Shown: piece after piece, positions 30,615 through 40,403 of the stretch
Numbering within the stretch: the first letter of the stretch is position 1
Layout of the letters: every line of letters starts with the position of its first letter
Origin: Morinoia aosen
Taxonomy: Eukaryota; Arthropoda; Malacostraca; Amphipoda; Talitridae
Assembly: GCA_030386875.1 (NCBI GenBank)
Contig: CM059562.1
Location: forward strand, 62,122,201 to 62,186,200
DNA: 64,000 bases
Direction of reading: 5' to 3'
Notes under the pieces: model-generated
What the model saw: only the letters and a program-made list of their open reading frames with translations
What the model was told of the DNA's origin: nothing
The model's database searches: none
Program-made: the position numbers and the translations under genes

Positions 30615-32091
30615 CAGGGTGCGTACAGGCATGGAGAAGCATGGAAAGTAGTTGAATTTCGGAAATAAAATTCAAGGCCTCGAAAGTAGTGGAATTTTAA
30701 AAATGGTCATTGAAAGTCATGAAAGTCAAGGAGACGCGCCACTCCTGCCTTTCATGTGCAATGACATCATCAAGATTTTGAAGGTTCTGTTGGAGAGGTG
30801 TGTGAAAGCAGAGGTGCTGGAAAAACTGACCACACCAGCTAAGTATGCTGCCCTTGACTTCAATGACAAGACCATCTACCTGCAAAATAGCAAGATTGAC
30901 CCTGGCTTTGTTGCTGCAAGTATTTTGAAAGATCAGATGGCTGCAAAGAAAGTGAATGAGAGGCTTGCTTTCTCCTTCAGGGATGATGTGAAGAATTTCC
31001 TTGTTGCTGTCATCAAGAAGATTGTTGAGAAGTCACTTTTGAAGTTCGGGTTGGCCCGAAACATGGGCTGGCTGGTGCCAAGTGTCTTTGTGGATCGCAC
31101 AAAGAGAGAGAAGACCAAGTCCATGCTGAAAAACTGTCTGCAGCTGCTCAGCGATGCTAAGAGGCTACCACAGGGTGACATCGATGAGGTGGTGAGCCAG
31201 TTTTCAGAGTTCTTTGATGAGGCACAGAGGAAGATCAGCACTTTCAACAGTTTTCAGCAAGACACTGATTGGCTAGATGTCTTCTGGAGCAGCCAGCTGG
31301 CCACATCCTCCCTCAAGAAACTGTGGCTGGTTGTGAAGATGCTACTGGTCCTGTCACATGGCCAGGATTCAGTGGAAAGGGGCTTTTCTGTGAGCAAGCA
31401 GCTCATGGAAGTCAACATGGGTGAGAACACCATCGTGGCGCAGAGAGTGGTCATGGACCACATCAAACATGTAGGAGGTATCTCCAAGGTTGACATTTCC
31501 AAGAAACTCCTCTTTTCAGCTTCACAGGGCAGACAGCGCTATCAACACTACCTGGATCAAAAGAAGGAAGAGGCAGAGAAGCAGAAGAAGGGAGAGAAGA
31601 GGAAGAGAGAACTGGATGAAGTGGAGAACCTGAAGACAAAACGGAAGAGGATGGAGGAGAGTCTGCAAGCGCTGGTGGAGGATGCTGACAGCTTTGCACG
31701 GAAGGCAGAGGACAAGAATGATTTGCGCCTACTGGCAAAGTCAAATGCATTGAGGAAATCAGCCAAAGACAAGCAAGAACAACTCAAGGGGCTGAATGCG
31801 GAAATTAATGACAAACTTAATGCACTGGCAAATGCATAGCAGATGCTATTGAACTGTCCAGCATGACTGTTTGGTGTTGTGATGATCATTTACACATATG
31901 TGAAAACAAGACCTGCAAGTAATAATGAATGTTCTGTGAAGTTTATGACTGAAATACATTTATTGTGCTGCAATTTAACTTTGTGTGACATTATTTTGGG
32001 CAGAGAGAGGTAGTGAAAATGTGATTTGGTTGGCATAAAAAGTCATGAAAAAGTAGTGGAATTTTGAACCTCAGAGCCTGTACGCACCCTG
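30615..32091 (+). mobile_element. hAT-type DNA transposon, internally deleted
   Basis: Perfect terminal inverted repeats CAGGGTGCGTACAGGC at 30615 and ending at 32091, flanked by the direct repeat ATACAG (30609-30614 and 32092-32097). The complement of the palindrome partner at 32355-32385 shows the uninterrupted target (CCATATAGTAAAAG), confirming insertion. The CAGGG ends are typical of hAT, but the clear duplication is 6 bp instead of the usual 8. The 1477-bp element carries one long ORF that keeps only the C-terminal part of a transposase. Confidence 0.85.
30703..31839 (+). CDS. hAT transposase C-terminal fragment with coiled-coil tail (intact ORF)
   Basis: From the ATG at 30703 (MVIESHESQG) about 378 codons are open to the TAG at 31837. 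The first ten or so residues come from terminal non-coding sequence fused by an internal deletion to a transposase segment starting DAPLLPFMCNDIIK. Near 31310-31440 the text LKKLWLVVKMLLVLSHGQ and DSVERGFSVSKQL fits the hAT C-terminal dimerisation region. The last ~110 residues (from about 31545) are Lys/Glu-rich and predicted to be coiled coil (KKEEAEKQKKGEKRKRELDE). The BED finger and most of the catalytic core are missing, so it cannot transpose alone. It could still dimerise, bind or interfere, which is inference. The absence of stops suggests a recent insertion. Confidence 0.75.
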   Translation: MVIESHESQGDAPLLPFMCNDIIKILKVLLERCVKAEVLEKLTTPAKYAALDFNDKTIYLQNSKIDPGFVAASILKDQMAAKKVNERLAFSFRDDVKNFLVAVIKKIVEKSLLKFGLARNMGWLVPSVFVDRTKREKTKSMLKNCLQLLSDAKRLPQGDIDEVVSQFSEFFDEAQRKISTFNSFQQDTDWLDVFWSSQLATSSLKKLWLVVKMLLVLSHGQDSVERGFSVSKQLMEVNMGENTIVAQRVVMDHIKHVGGISKVDISKKLLFSASQGRQRYQHYLDQKKEEAEKQKKGEKRKRELDEVENLKTKRKRMEESLQALVEDADSFARKAEDKNDLRLLAKSNALRKSAKDKQEQLKGLNAEINDKLNALANA

Positions 32092-32094
32092 ATA

Positions 32095-32385
32095 CAGTAA
32101 AAGTGGTGGCAGATAACCCACAATTACGTAGAGGAGTCTAAGAGGTACAGCAGGAGCCACAGAACTTGCCACAGAACTTATATTGGAGTCAAAATTCAGA
32201 GCTTATTATCTCTGCAAAGTCTGATTCATTTGGTCACATAAAAATAAAATCACACATAGTAGAGATAGTAAGCTCTGAATTTTGACTCCATCAATATAAG
32301 TTCTGTGGCTCCTGCTGTTCCTCTTAGACGCCTCTAGGTAATTGTGGGTTATCTGCCACCACTTTTACTATATGGTTTCTTTTTG
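32095..32385. repeat. Palindrome beside the hAT element
   Basis: Arms of about 130 bp (32095-32230 and 32262-32385) are inverted copies that include ACTTTTACTRTATGG, GGCTCCTGCTGT and AATATAAGTTCTGTGG blocks. A single related arm occurs at 42550-42640, so this is part of the AT-rich element family. Confidence 0.7.
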
Positions 32386-32578
32386 ATGTTTTTATAACAA
32401 TAAAATGACTAAAAAACATGGATATTAATATATTTTAGGTGTCCAAAAAAAAACCCAGATATATACTTGACAAAATTTAGCTATGCAAAATAAAAAACAA
32501 GAAAAAAAACACATAAAAAAACACTTTTTTTTACAAAAAAATACAATCAAATAAAACCTTTTTTTTTTTGCATCACTA

Positions 32579-35105
32579 GAATGAGTACAAGGACCAGCAG
32601 AAGAAAGTAAGGAGAATGATTATTGAGGCTAGAGTTAAAGAGGAGAATCACCAAGTTGAAAATCTGAGAAAGAAAGTTCCTGATGGAATACAAGATTGGT
32701 ACAAGTTTATACAAGTTCATGATAGAGGTACTAAAGTTCAAGTTGATGAATTAGTAGTCAATGGTTGCAGTGTGCAAGATAGGATGCAAATGGTGAAAGC
32801 AGGTGAAGAATACTGGGAGGACATAGGTGGAATGAATGAGCAGGTTACAGATGATGAACCCGTAAATTTTCTGCTTGTTGAACGTGAACTGCAAATGGAA
32901 GATGAAATCACTTGTGAAGAGATTGTAAGTTTTTTGAAGAAAGTGAAAAATGGAATGGCATGTGGCCCTGATAAGATCCCATATGAGTTCTATAAATGTG
33001 GAGGAGAGAGTGTAGTCAGTTTGTTGAAATGTTTATTTAATGAGATATGGAAGAGTGAAAGAGTACCGGATAACTGGAACAAGTGTAATGTAGTTCTGTT
33101 GCATAAGGGTGGACATAAGAGTATAAAAGAATTTAAAAATTACAGACCAATTGCACTGGGTGACACTGTATGTAAGATCTTTTGTGGTATTTTGAATGAG
33201 AGAATGAAAAACTTAGCTGAGGAATTAGGAGTCTTAAATGAAGAACAGAATGGATTTAGGCATGATAGATGTGGGGAGGATAATCTGTTTGTAGTGAGTG
33301 AAATAATTGAGCAAATGAGGAAGGATGATAGGAAGGTACATTTAGCATTCCTGGATATTGAAAAGGCGTATAACAGAGTGGATCGGGTTAAGCTCTTTGA
33401 AGTTTTGAGAAAAGTTGGGTTTAGCAGAAAAATAGTAAAAATTGTACGAAGTCTAAATGAGAACACAAGTGCAATATGCAGGTTAGGAAATTTGGAAACA
33501 GGGCAAATCAGGAGTGAGACAGGGCTGTACCCTGTCTCCCCTGTTGTTCGGATTGTACACAGAAGAATTAGCAGTTCGACTGAGAAGGAGTGGCTTAGGA
33601 CTGAAAGTTGGTAATGAGAGACTGAGCTGTTTGTTGTATGCTGATGATGTGGTTGTGGTTAGTGAATGTGCACATGAACTGCAAAGGATGCTTGACATTG
33701 TGAATGGATATAGTACAGATTTCAAGATGAACTTTGGTGCTGACAAAACTAAGGTTATGGTTATAAAGTGACAAGACTGATGGAGACAGACTGTGGAATA
33801 TTGGAGAAATCAGAATAGGTAGAACAAAAGAATACAAATATCTAGGTTGTATGATAGGTGAAGATGGATACACTAGAACTAAGGGTGAGAAAGTGGCAAG
33901 AGCAATGCAGTAGAGTGGACGGTTAAGTAGTGTGGCCAGATACAGAGCAAACAAGTATGAATGTGTGAGAGGAATGTAGAAGTATGTTGCTGTACCTAGT
34001 GTCATATATGGTATGAGTGCTCTTGCCTGGAATGGAAGTGATCTTGTAAAGCTGGATGTAATAAAAAATAAGGGAGGACATGTAGCATTGGATGCTTCAA
34101 AATGGAGCTACAGAAGCCATTAAAGGAGACCTAGGGTGGAGCCTATTTTCAGAAAGAATGATGAAAGCTGTGCTGAATTATAAGGTGAGAATTGAAAGAA
34201 TGCAGAATAACCGGTAGGTAAAGCCAATTTTTGAATGGAATCTGAGTGTAAGCATTGAGAAAAAGTATGTTGGGGGCATGCAAGGAAACTAAGTATGCAA
34301 AAGATTATTCATGTTAGAATTGGGAGACCTGTGGATGACTGGAGTTGAATAAATGTTGGAGGTGTAGGGCCTGAGTGGGACTGCAAGAGGTGGATAAAAG
34401 AGTATGGATTGCATAAGCTGAAGCTTAGCATGACACGAAAGCCTACACTTAACTGGTATATACAAATCGAAGTACCTAAGTTTGAGATGTTGTATGATAG
34501 TAGTTTTGGAAGTCCGCTCTTGTTTGCTGTGAGGTGTAAGTCATTGAGTGTGAACAGATGTACAAGGAGGTGGAATGAGAATAATTATAGTGTTGGCAGT
34601 GTAATAGTGGAGTGGAGGAAACAATTGAGCATTTCGTGCTGGAATGTAGTAATTATGAGCAAGAGAGTTTCATGAATGTGGTGTTTGAGCAGTATGGAGA
34701 GAACAAGTGGTATGCCAGATGTGCTGAAAATGATTCTGGTATGAGCTGTATTGTTGGATTGGATCAGGAGTGTAATTTGAGTATCATTGAAGCTATGAAA
34801 GTTTTTCTTGTGCATGCCTGGAGTAAAAGACAGTGACTGGTATGAGCCAGTCATGTAAAGTGGGCGGTAATGACCCACGATGCCTGAGGGATGGCGTTTA
34901 GAAGTACTGGTTATCCCAGTGATGCCCTCTTATGGCAGTTAGTGACAAGAATTGGTGGATCCCATATAGTATTGGACAAGTCTGGTACACAGGTGCTGAA
35001 CCCTTTGTGTGAATGGTGTGAGTATTGAGGAAGGAATTGGAGGCCGTTACAAAGGCCCCGACGCTGTCGGCCCTCAATTTCAAGTTCGAGTTGTATCCGT
35101 TTCTA
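32579..35105 (+). pseudogene. LINE-2: reverse transcriptase, C-terminal finger and 3' end (segment 3 of 3)
   Basis: The ORF at 32616-33614 gives RT blocks KNGMACGPDKIPYEFYK, NYRPIALGDTVCKIF, LNEEQNGFRHDRCGEDN and AFLDIEKAYNRVDRVKLFE (first catalytic Asp). A frameshift near 33530 leads to GCTLSPLLFGLYTEELA and LLYADDVVVVSE (YADD, near 33640-33652), then FKMNFGADKTKVM, ending at a TGA (33769). Downstream the frame is broken many times, but RTKEYKYLGCMIGEDGYTR (33820-33876) and the C-terminal EETIEHFVLECSNYEQ (34612-34659) are readable. The 3' end at 35040-35105 carries the GGAGGCCGTTACAAAGGCCC tail. It is a Jockey/CR1-L2-type element without RNase H, and it is inactive. Confidence 0.83.
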
Positions 35106-35116
35106 GAGTGGTTTAA

Positions 35117-36303
35117 CCCCTTCCCCGGCAGAAACGTGTATACTTGTTTTCACAAAATGTTCGTTTTTCAGTCGTTGAGTTTACTCGTCTAAAACTTTAC
35201 CCTCGAAAACCAGCGATAAATCTGAAGGAAAGAACAATAATCGATTTTGGAAATTTTGATGCCTAAGCATTGTTAATTAGATCAAAATAAACTAGTTTTC
35301 TTCTATGCACTTTCCGTCTGAAATGAGTATTTTATTAGCTATAGCTGTAAATGACTTAATGCAACTCCAGTGTTTGAAGCGGGAAGAAATTCATAGATCC
35401 CATGGTATGGCAACACTGCAATGGAGTCTTGCTTCCAGCGCGATCGTCATCGAAGACGAAACCAAACCTGCCACAATACCTCGTAAATACTCATTTGATG
35501 GAAAAAATGTATAGAAGAAAAGTTGTTTATCTTGATGTTATTACCATGATTCAAGCAACAAAAATTAAAAAATTGTCGAGTAACTGTTTATTCAAGCACA
35601 TTTGTCATCAAAGACGAAACTAAACCTACCGCTTTAACTCGCAATATAATCATTTCAGACAAAAAGTGCATAGAAAAAAACCTGTTTATTTTGATTGAAT
35701 TAATTATGTCAAGGTGCTGAAAAGTCAGAAATCGATTGTTGTCCTTTCCTTCAGATTTTCCAAACCAGCTACATACGCATATACTCATTGATTTTAAGCC
35801 TTTGTAAGCCATTCTACGTGTGAAACAAGTATTCTTGTCAAATTGTACGCCTAGCAGCAGCGATAGGGTAGAGCTGTAGGATTTCAAGGACATTGTTACT
35901 AGACTTGCCCCGCCACCATTGACATCGGATGGGTGTTGTTTGCATCCACATTTCCATTTGTTTTTTTAGCATTTTCAAGTGTTACACCCCAAATGTCTAG
36001 TTCAACAGAAGATAGTGAATAAGAACCTTCCCTCAGAAGCTGGAATACTTCTGATAACTTTGCCAGTTCATCAGACAATGACTATTTCTCCACAGTGACT
36101 ATTTCTCGATGTCAGACAATTACTATTTGACTCGTTTTTGCCCACAAAGATATTTTCAAAATAAAAAGTTAATCACAAAATGGATAGAAAGAAGAGTTAC
36201 AAACTGTTTTCATTATCAGCATCAAAAATACTACATAGAACCAAAATGAGAAAATTAGTCTGAAAAAAAAAATGTTTTTAACAAAAAATTGTTGTGGAAG
36301 GGG
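35117..36303. mobile_element. TTAA-flanked piggyBac-like element
   Basis: Left end CCCCTTCC after TTAA (35113-35116) and right end GGAAGGGG before TTAA (36304-36307). The inverted ends and TTAA target fit the piggyBac superfamily. It contains MITE D5 (35215-35761). Without D5 about 630 bp remain, and I see no transposase domain in it, only a short acidic stretch near 35998-36110. Confidence 0.7.
35215..35761. mobile_element. DNA transposon D5 (MITE family B)
   Basis: Terminal inverted repeats GATAAATCTGAAGGAAAG (left) and the complement of GGAAAATCTGAAGGAAAG (right), with a perfect 8-bp duplication AAACCAGC (35207-35214 and 35762-35769). It shares the CTATGCACTTTCCGTC and AAATGAGTATTTTA blocks with D4 and with the element at about 36795. 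Length is 547 bp. Confidence 0.88.
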
Positions 36304-36612
36304 TTAAAGGATGCTTTATTGCAATCAATCAAGCCTGATACATATTATCTTGTACATTGGTTTTTCAAATTATTTATAAATAACACCAGGGCGCAATGTC
36401 GTTTACCTATGGTTAAGTCGGTACTCATTTCTGACACTAGACTGGGTTGAGTGGGGAAAAGTCAAGTGCTTGAGTTCTCTCTTTACCCAACAAAGAGGAA
36501 TTACTGCGCAGCACCGGAATTCGGAATTCGAACTGTTGACACTTTCTCGGAAGGACGCATTTTTAACCACTCGGCTAAGGCCGAGTGTTGGTGTCGGCCG
36601 ATGTATGACTGT
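36304..36612 (-). mobile_element. tRNA-derived SINE (copy B)
   Basis: On the minus strand a tRNA-like head reads GGCCTTAGCCGAGTGGTTAA (A box TAGCCGAGTGG, about 36566-36588) and AGTTCGAATTCCG (B box, about 36520-36540). This is close to tRNA genes of the Ser/Leu type. A body of about 200 bp follows, ending in GCAATAAAGCATCC at 36304-36320. The last ~250 bp align with copy A at 18107-18362. Pol III would start at the tRNA-like head. It abuts the TTAA at the end of the piggyBac-like element. Confidence 0.78.
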
Positions 36613-36794
36613 TGCTGGCATTTGATAGGGGTAAACTAGAAAGAACTTAAGAATAAATTATAAACAATTGAGCCGATGAGGATTGAAATGTGAATTATTC
36701 TACCAGTAAGATGATCAATGACATTTGTCATACTGCACAGCTGATTATTAGAGAAGTCACTTGCAATGAAAGTAATCCAAACAAATTTGATAAT

Positions 36795-37274
36795 ATGAAG
36801 GAGAGGACAATAATCAAGTTTTCATTTTTTGATGCTTGAATATAGGTAATTAGATTGAAATAAACAATTTTTCTTCTATGCACTTTCTGTCGCAAATGAA
36901 TATTTAACAAGTTATAGCGGTGACATAATGTAACGTAACTGAACTAGCCTAACCTAACTTGACGTAACCTATAGTAACCTAATGTAACCTAAAGTAACGT
37001 AACATAAGCTAATCTAACGTAACTTAACATGCCAATCATTCAAGCGCATTAGAGCCGTTGGAACAGAGAGTCCATTGAAGTCTTCCCCTCAAAACAATTT
37101 TTTCTGCGCTTGAAAGAATAGAAATGCGGTAAGTAACCTACCGCTATAACTTGTTAAATACTCATTTGCGACAGAAATTGCAGAGAAGAATAATTGTTTA
37201 TTTTGATCTAATTACCAATATTTAAGCAAAAAATTGGAAAATTGATTATTGTTCTCTCCTTCACAAATACCACT
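36795..37274. mobile_element. DNA transposon D6 (MITE family B)
   Basis: Inverted arms with GAAGGAGAGRACAATAATCA near 36797 and its complement near 37240-37265, plus the family blocks TTCTTCTATGCACTTTCTGTC and CAAATGARTATTTAACA on both sides. The loop (about 36915-37075) holds a run of GTAACCTAA-like pentamers and hexamers. The outermost bases and target duplication are ambiguous. Confidence 0.68.
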
Positions 37275-37924
37275 AATTGTTTTACAAGAGATTAAAAAAA
37301 AACAATATGAAAAATTAAAAAATACCTGAAAGATATAGGATATCAAAGGAAGAATTGTAGACTTCTTAGATGACCCTGGATTAGTACCATACATAAAAAG
37401 AAAGGAAGGGATTAACCCTTTACGGCCGGGACTATGTGTTCGTGCAGAAAAAAATATTTTCACGAGGTATCTCGATGTTTCGGACAGTTTTGAGTTGGAC
37501 TCCAGTCATTAAATGTTAAAAATTATATTATTCATGAATTTACATATACTGAACTAATTCGTTCAGTTGGGGCCACAAGTGGGTATTTCGCTATCACGGA
37601 AAAATTTGAACATCTACATAAATGGTTAAAAAAATAGTAATAATTTGTCACAATTTATTATAAAACTCGGTCCTTATATTTTCCTAAAAAATACCAATAC
37701 GACTAAAGATAAAAATTATTTAATTCCTATTTTAGAAGTGTATTTCGTTTATAATAATCCATGAACTAGGACTAGTAAATAACGACCACAGCAAAAGGCT
37801 TTGTAATTACGCCAAAAATACGCCAAATTAATTTTTTTCTGTAAACATCAATGCTAAAGCTAGATCAATATATTTTAGCTAGAGTAAAGCTTCAATTTTC
37901 CAATCCTTCAGTACAGGGAATTCA

Positions 37925-38115
37925 CACCGAGCTTGCAGAGTATGATAATTGGCAAAATGGTTGCTTTTTCCATAGAAACACAGATAGATGCACGTTGCAT
38001 TTACGACCGACAACATTTGTTGCCCCAGTGCATCCTTCAAGTCTGCAAATGCGTCGGGCTTCAGCCACATATGCCCAGTGGCCTGTCTGATACCTCACAT
38101 GAGTTTCAAATTGAG
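37925..38115 (-). pseudogene. piggyBac transposase C-terminal zinc-ribbon remnant
   Basis: The minus strand reads VRYQTGHWAYVAEARRICR then LEGCTGATNVVGRKCNVHLS. The spacing of RxCR..C....KCNVHL resembles the Cys-rich C-terminus of piggyBac transposases, although several Cys/His residues are lost. It lies in the same TTAA-bounded element and on the same strand as the N-terminal exons, which supports the call. Confidence 0.5.
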
Positions 38116-38589
38116 CTGAAGGGACAGGTACTCTTTTCTTTTTGTGAGCTGACTTTTCAGAACTTCAATTGTAGATGGATAATCATTGGGCGCACCGTGC
38201 TGAACCTGTCTTCAGTCGTGGGCATGGTGTGGTCATGGGGGAGGTATTATCCACCAAATGTAGATTGGACTTCATTTCAAGCCATCTATCTGCTCATGCC
38301 CTACAGGCACCTCTCAAAGACCGGGCAACTAGGTACTCCAATGCATCCTAACACTGTTACTTAGATCAAAGAAAAGTAATAAATTAGGCCAATCCATTGC
38401 TCAATTTCTTTGCAATCAGTTTTGCGAACTTTTTTTTGAGCTGAGTATAAGTTGCTTTGTTTTACAGGGAGATCCAAAAAAATTCAAACAAAAATTATTT
38501 TACGTAGGCGATAGGACTGGAGCGACTCAGGTCCTGGTAGCTTTCACCAGTACTGAATACGGGAGCTTGTATTGAATCAGCCAAATCAT

Positions 38590-39378
38590 TCAGAGCCCTG
38601 AATTGGTTGTCTTCCTTTCAAGAGCTCGCTGGTCTCTAGAATCAGTAGATATAGTATTATTATTAATTTCAATGACAACGGGATTGCTACCAAATTCAGT
38701 TTTTTCACCGGAGGGAACATTTACGTTGATGTCTTCGGGCTCTGCCATGGCGTCTGAAATAACGAAAAGCAGTGAAATAATTATATACAAAGCCATGAAA
38801 TAATGATATTACTGAAATTTACCATATGTATCCATATTTTCGTAACCTATGATTTTACCTTCCCCATAAAAATGAATTTCGTCCGGAACATATGTAGGGT
38901 CTACAACACTATTATCACTGTCATATTCTTCTTCATATCGCTGTCGGCAGCAGCCAAAAACGGATTAATGGTAATGCTGAAATGATTAGATCTCTAACTG
39001 TAGTACAGGTTCGTGTGTATACCTGTAAATTAAGAACAAATATGAATGAATTATAACTTTTCGGCTGACAATAGCCGAACTGAACTATTTCGTACAGCCC
39101 AAAACAGAAAGCCCATAATCCTGACTGAACGAATTAGTTCACTGAACTTATCATGGTTTAGTAAACACGCATTATGACATATGAGCAAAAACATCGTTCC
39201 ATGCCGTTATTGAAGATGTATATTCATTATCAATATTTTTAATTTCAGTGCTACTCACCTTATGATCCATCAGTGTAATAAAGTGGAAGTGTCGGGGAAG
39301 TTCACGACACCGACCGCACCTAGCAACAAACATCGCCGCACTGACTATTTCTCGTGCGTAATTATCATCTGACGACAT
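38590..39378 (-). pseudogene. piggyBac transposase N-terminal exons (three, spliced in phase)
   Basis: Exon a (39378-39259) starts MSSDDNYAREIVSAAMF and ends MDHK before a GTGAGT donor. Exon b (38940-38859) reads RYEEEYDSDNSVVDPTYVP and on to YGE. It is bordered by CCGACAG and GTAAAA and ends in a split codon. Exon c starts at 38753 after TTATTTCAG, completes that codon as Asp and reads DAMAEPEDINVNVPSGEK to a stop at 38590. The phases agree at both junctions. An acidic N-terminus with a DPxYVP block is usual for piggyBac transposases. The domain carrying the catalytic Asp residues is not present downstream. Confidence 0.65.
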
Positions 39379-39599
39379 TCGGCATGCAGAGCGGAGCTGT
39401 ACGAATGCGTCTAGTTAGGCCATGAAACAACTAGCGTAAAATATCTCTCGCATTTCTTTCATATATTCCACTGTACGAATTCGTTCACGTAGGCCGTAAA
39501 GGGTTAAAAGACATATTTTCAGAGAAGTTAATGCACAAAATCCATTAAAATGAATTAAATTTTAAATTGTTTTTCACTTGAAGATTTTAAGAGATGGAC

Positions 39600-39860
39600 A
39601 AACCCATTAAATGTAGATAAAAAGTGAAGCAAGTGATTATGAGGCTGAACTACAAAGAAACCAAATTCAGTTAAACTAAAGAAAAATTGGCATCATCTTA
39701 TATGGACAAGATAACAAGGCAATAGTAAATGTGATGATATCCAGGTTCATAATTTAGTTAATAGCTAAGAAGTGATTGAAAGGATACTAATGGTGCAAGC
39801 AGTTGAAGATTATTGCAAATACATGGGTCAAATCAATGAAAGCAATTAAATCTTTAGATT
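39600..39860 (+). pseudogene. Diverged LINE-2 fragment
   Basis: The stretch with GTGAAGCAAGTGATTATGAG, GATACTAATGGTGCAAGCAG and TTGAAGATTATTGC parallels LINE-2 at about 32590-32830 (VRRMI...MQMVKAGEEYWEDIGGMNE). It is broken by several stops. The match was made by eye and needs an alignment. Confidence 0.4.
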
Positions 39861-40403
39861 AGCAATGTTGAGCTCATAATAAAAGATAAATTACCCATGT
39901 AGTATGGAGAGATGGTAAAGTTTTGAAAAACTTATAGGGTAAGTTTCATATTGTATAACATATATGAGAGGAACAACTACCCAAACTACCGTTCACAAAC
40001 AAAGCAAAGGCAAAGCAGTGTAGCCAACGTGTTGAGGTTTATTTTCTTTTATTCCTGAATTATGCAGTTAAATTCATGTTAACATTACAATCATTGAAAA
40101 ATCATGTAAAAATTCCTTCAAATTTCATTATTTTATACAAGATTTATTGCAAGGTTCAAACCTTCCTACAGGATTTTGATACTCAGTAACACTATTTTGT
40201 ACAGATTATGAACGACTGCAGCACATGCATTTAAAAAGAGACCAAAGATATGACTAAAAAAACCATACAGCCTCGATTAAAAAAACAAAAATATTTGGAT
40301 ATATTTTTTTAAATATGTTTTAAAATACCTCAGCAAGGATAAGAAGCACATTACAATAATTTTTTTCATGTCAGATTATAAAATAAAACGGTATACTCCT
40401 TAA

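Larger units (their letters stand above)
28318..32578. mobile_element. AT-rich composite insertion splitting LINE-2
   Basis: The block is bounded by weak inverted ends (GTGACTCAAAAAAAA on the left; a complement of GTGATGCAAAAAAAA on the right). It is filled with dispersed direct and inverted copies of an AT-rich motif made of CATGGATATTAATATA, TTTTATGTGACC and CCATGCTGTTTTTT pieces. Its left 360 bp closely resembles 40243-42240, so it belongs to a repeat family present at least twice. It contains a hairpin MITE (29008-29265), a dispersed repeat (29696-29966), an (AT)n run (30239-30262), a hAT element (30615-32091) and a palindrome (32095-32380). Confidence 0.65.
37416..39502 (-). mobile_element. 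piggyBac-type transposon, internally deleted
   Basis: Ends CCCTTTACGGCC and GGCCGTAAAGGG, bordered by TTAA at 37412-37415 and 39503-39506, are textbook piggyBac. The minus strand keeps three consecutive exons of the transposase N-terminus and a C-terminal zinc-ribbon remnant. At 2.09 kb, with only about 480 bp between these parts, the catalytic core is missing. Confidence 0.83.

Noticed and set aside
31253-31889. Minus-strand ORFs of 82-110 codons
   Set aside because: Antisense shadows of the Lys/Glu-rich hAT transposase fragment (Ser/Leu/Phe-rich, as expected).
36905-36950. Possible tRNA or other small RNA gene
   Set aside because: No cloverleaf, A box or B box could be assembled outside the two SINE heads. 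No standalone tRNA was found anywhere in the window.
36925-37035. Telomere-like CCTAA/TAACC pentamers
   Set aside because: The run is irregular (GTAACGTAAC, GTAACCTAA) and lies in the loop of MITE D6. It is not an ordered TTAGG array.
37851-38364. Overlapping plus-strand ORFs of 79 and 143 codons
   Set aside because: They are opposite-strand shadows of the piggyBac transposase C-terminal remnant and have no motifs.
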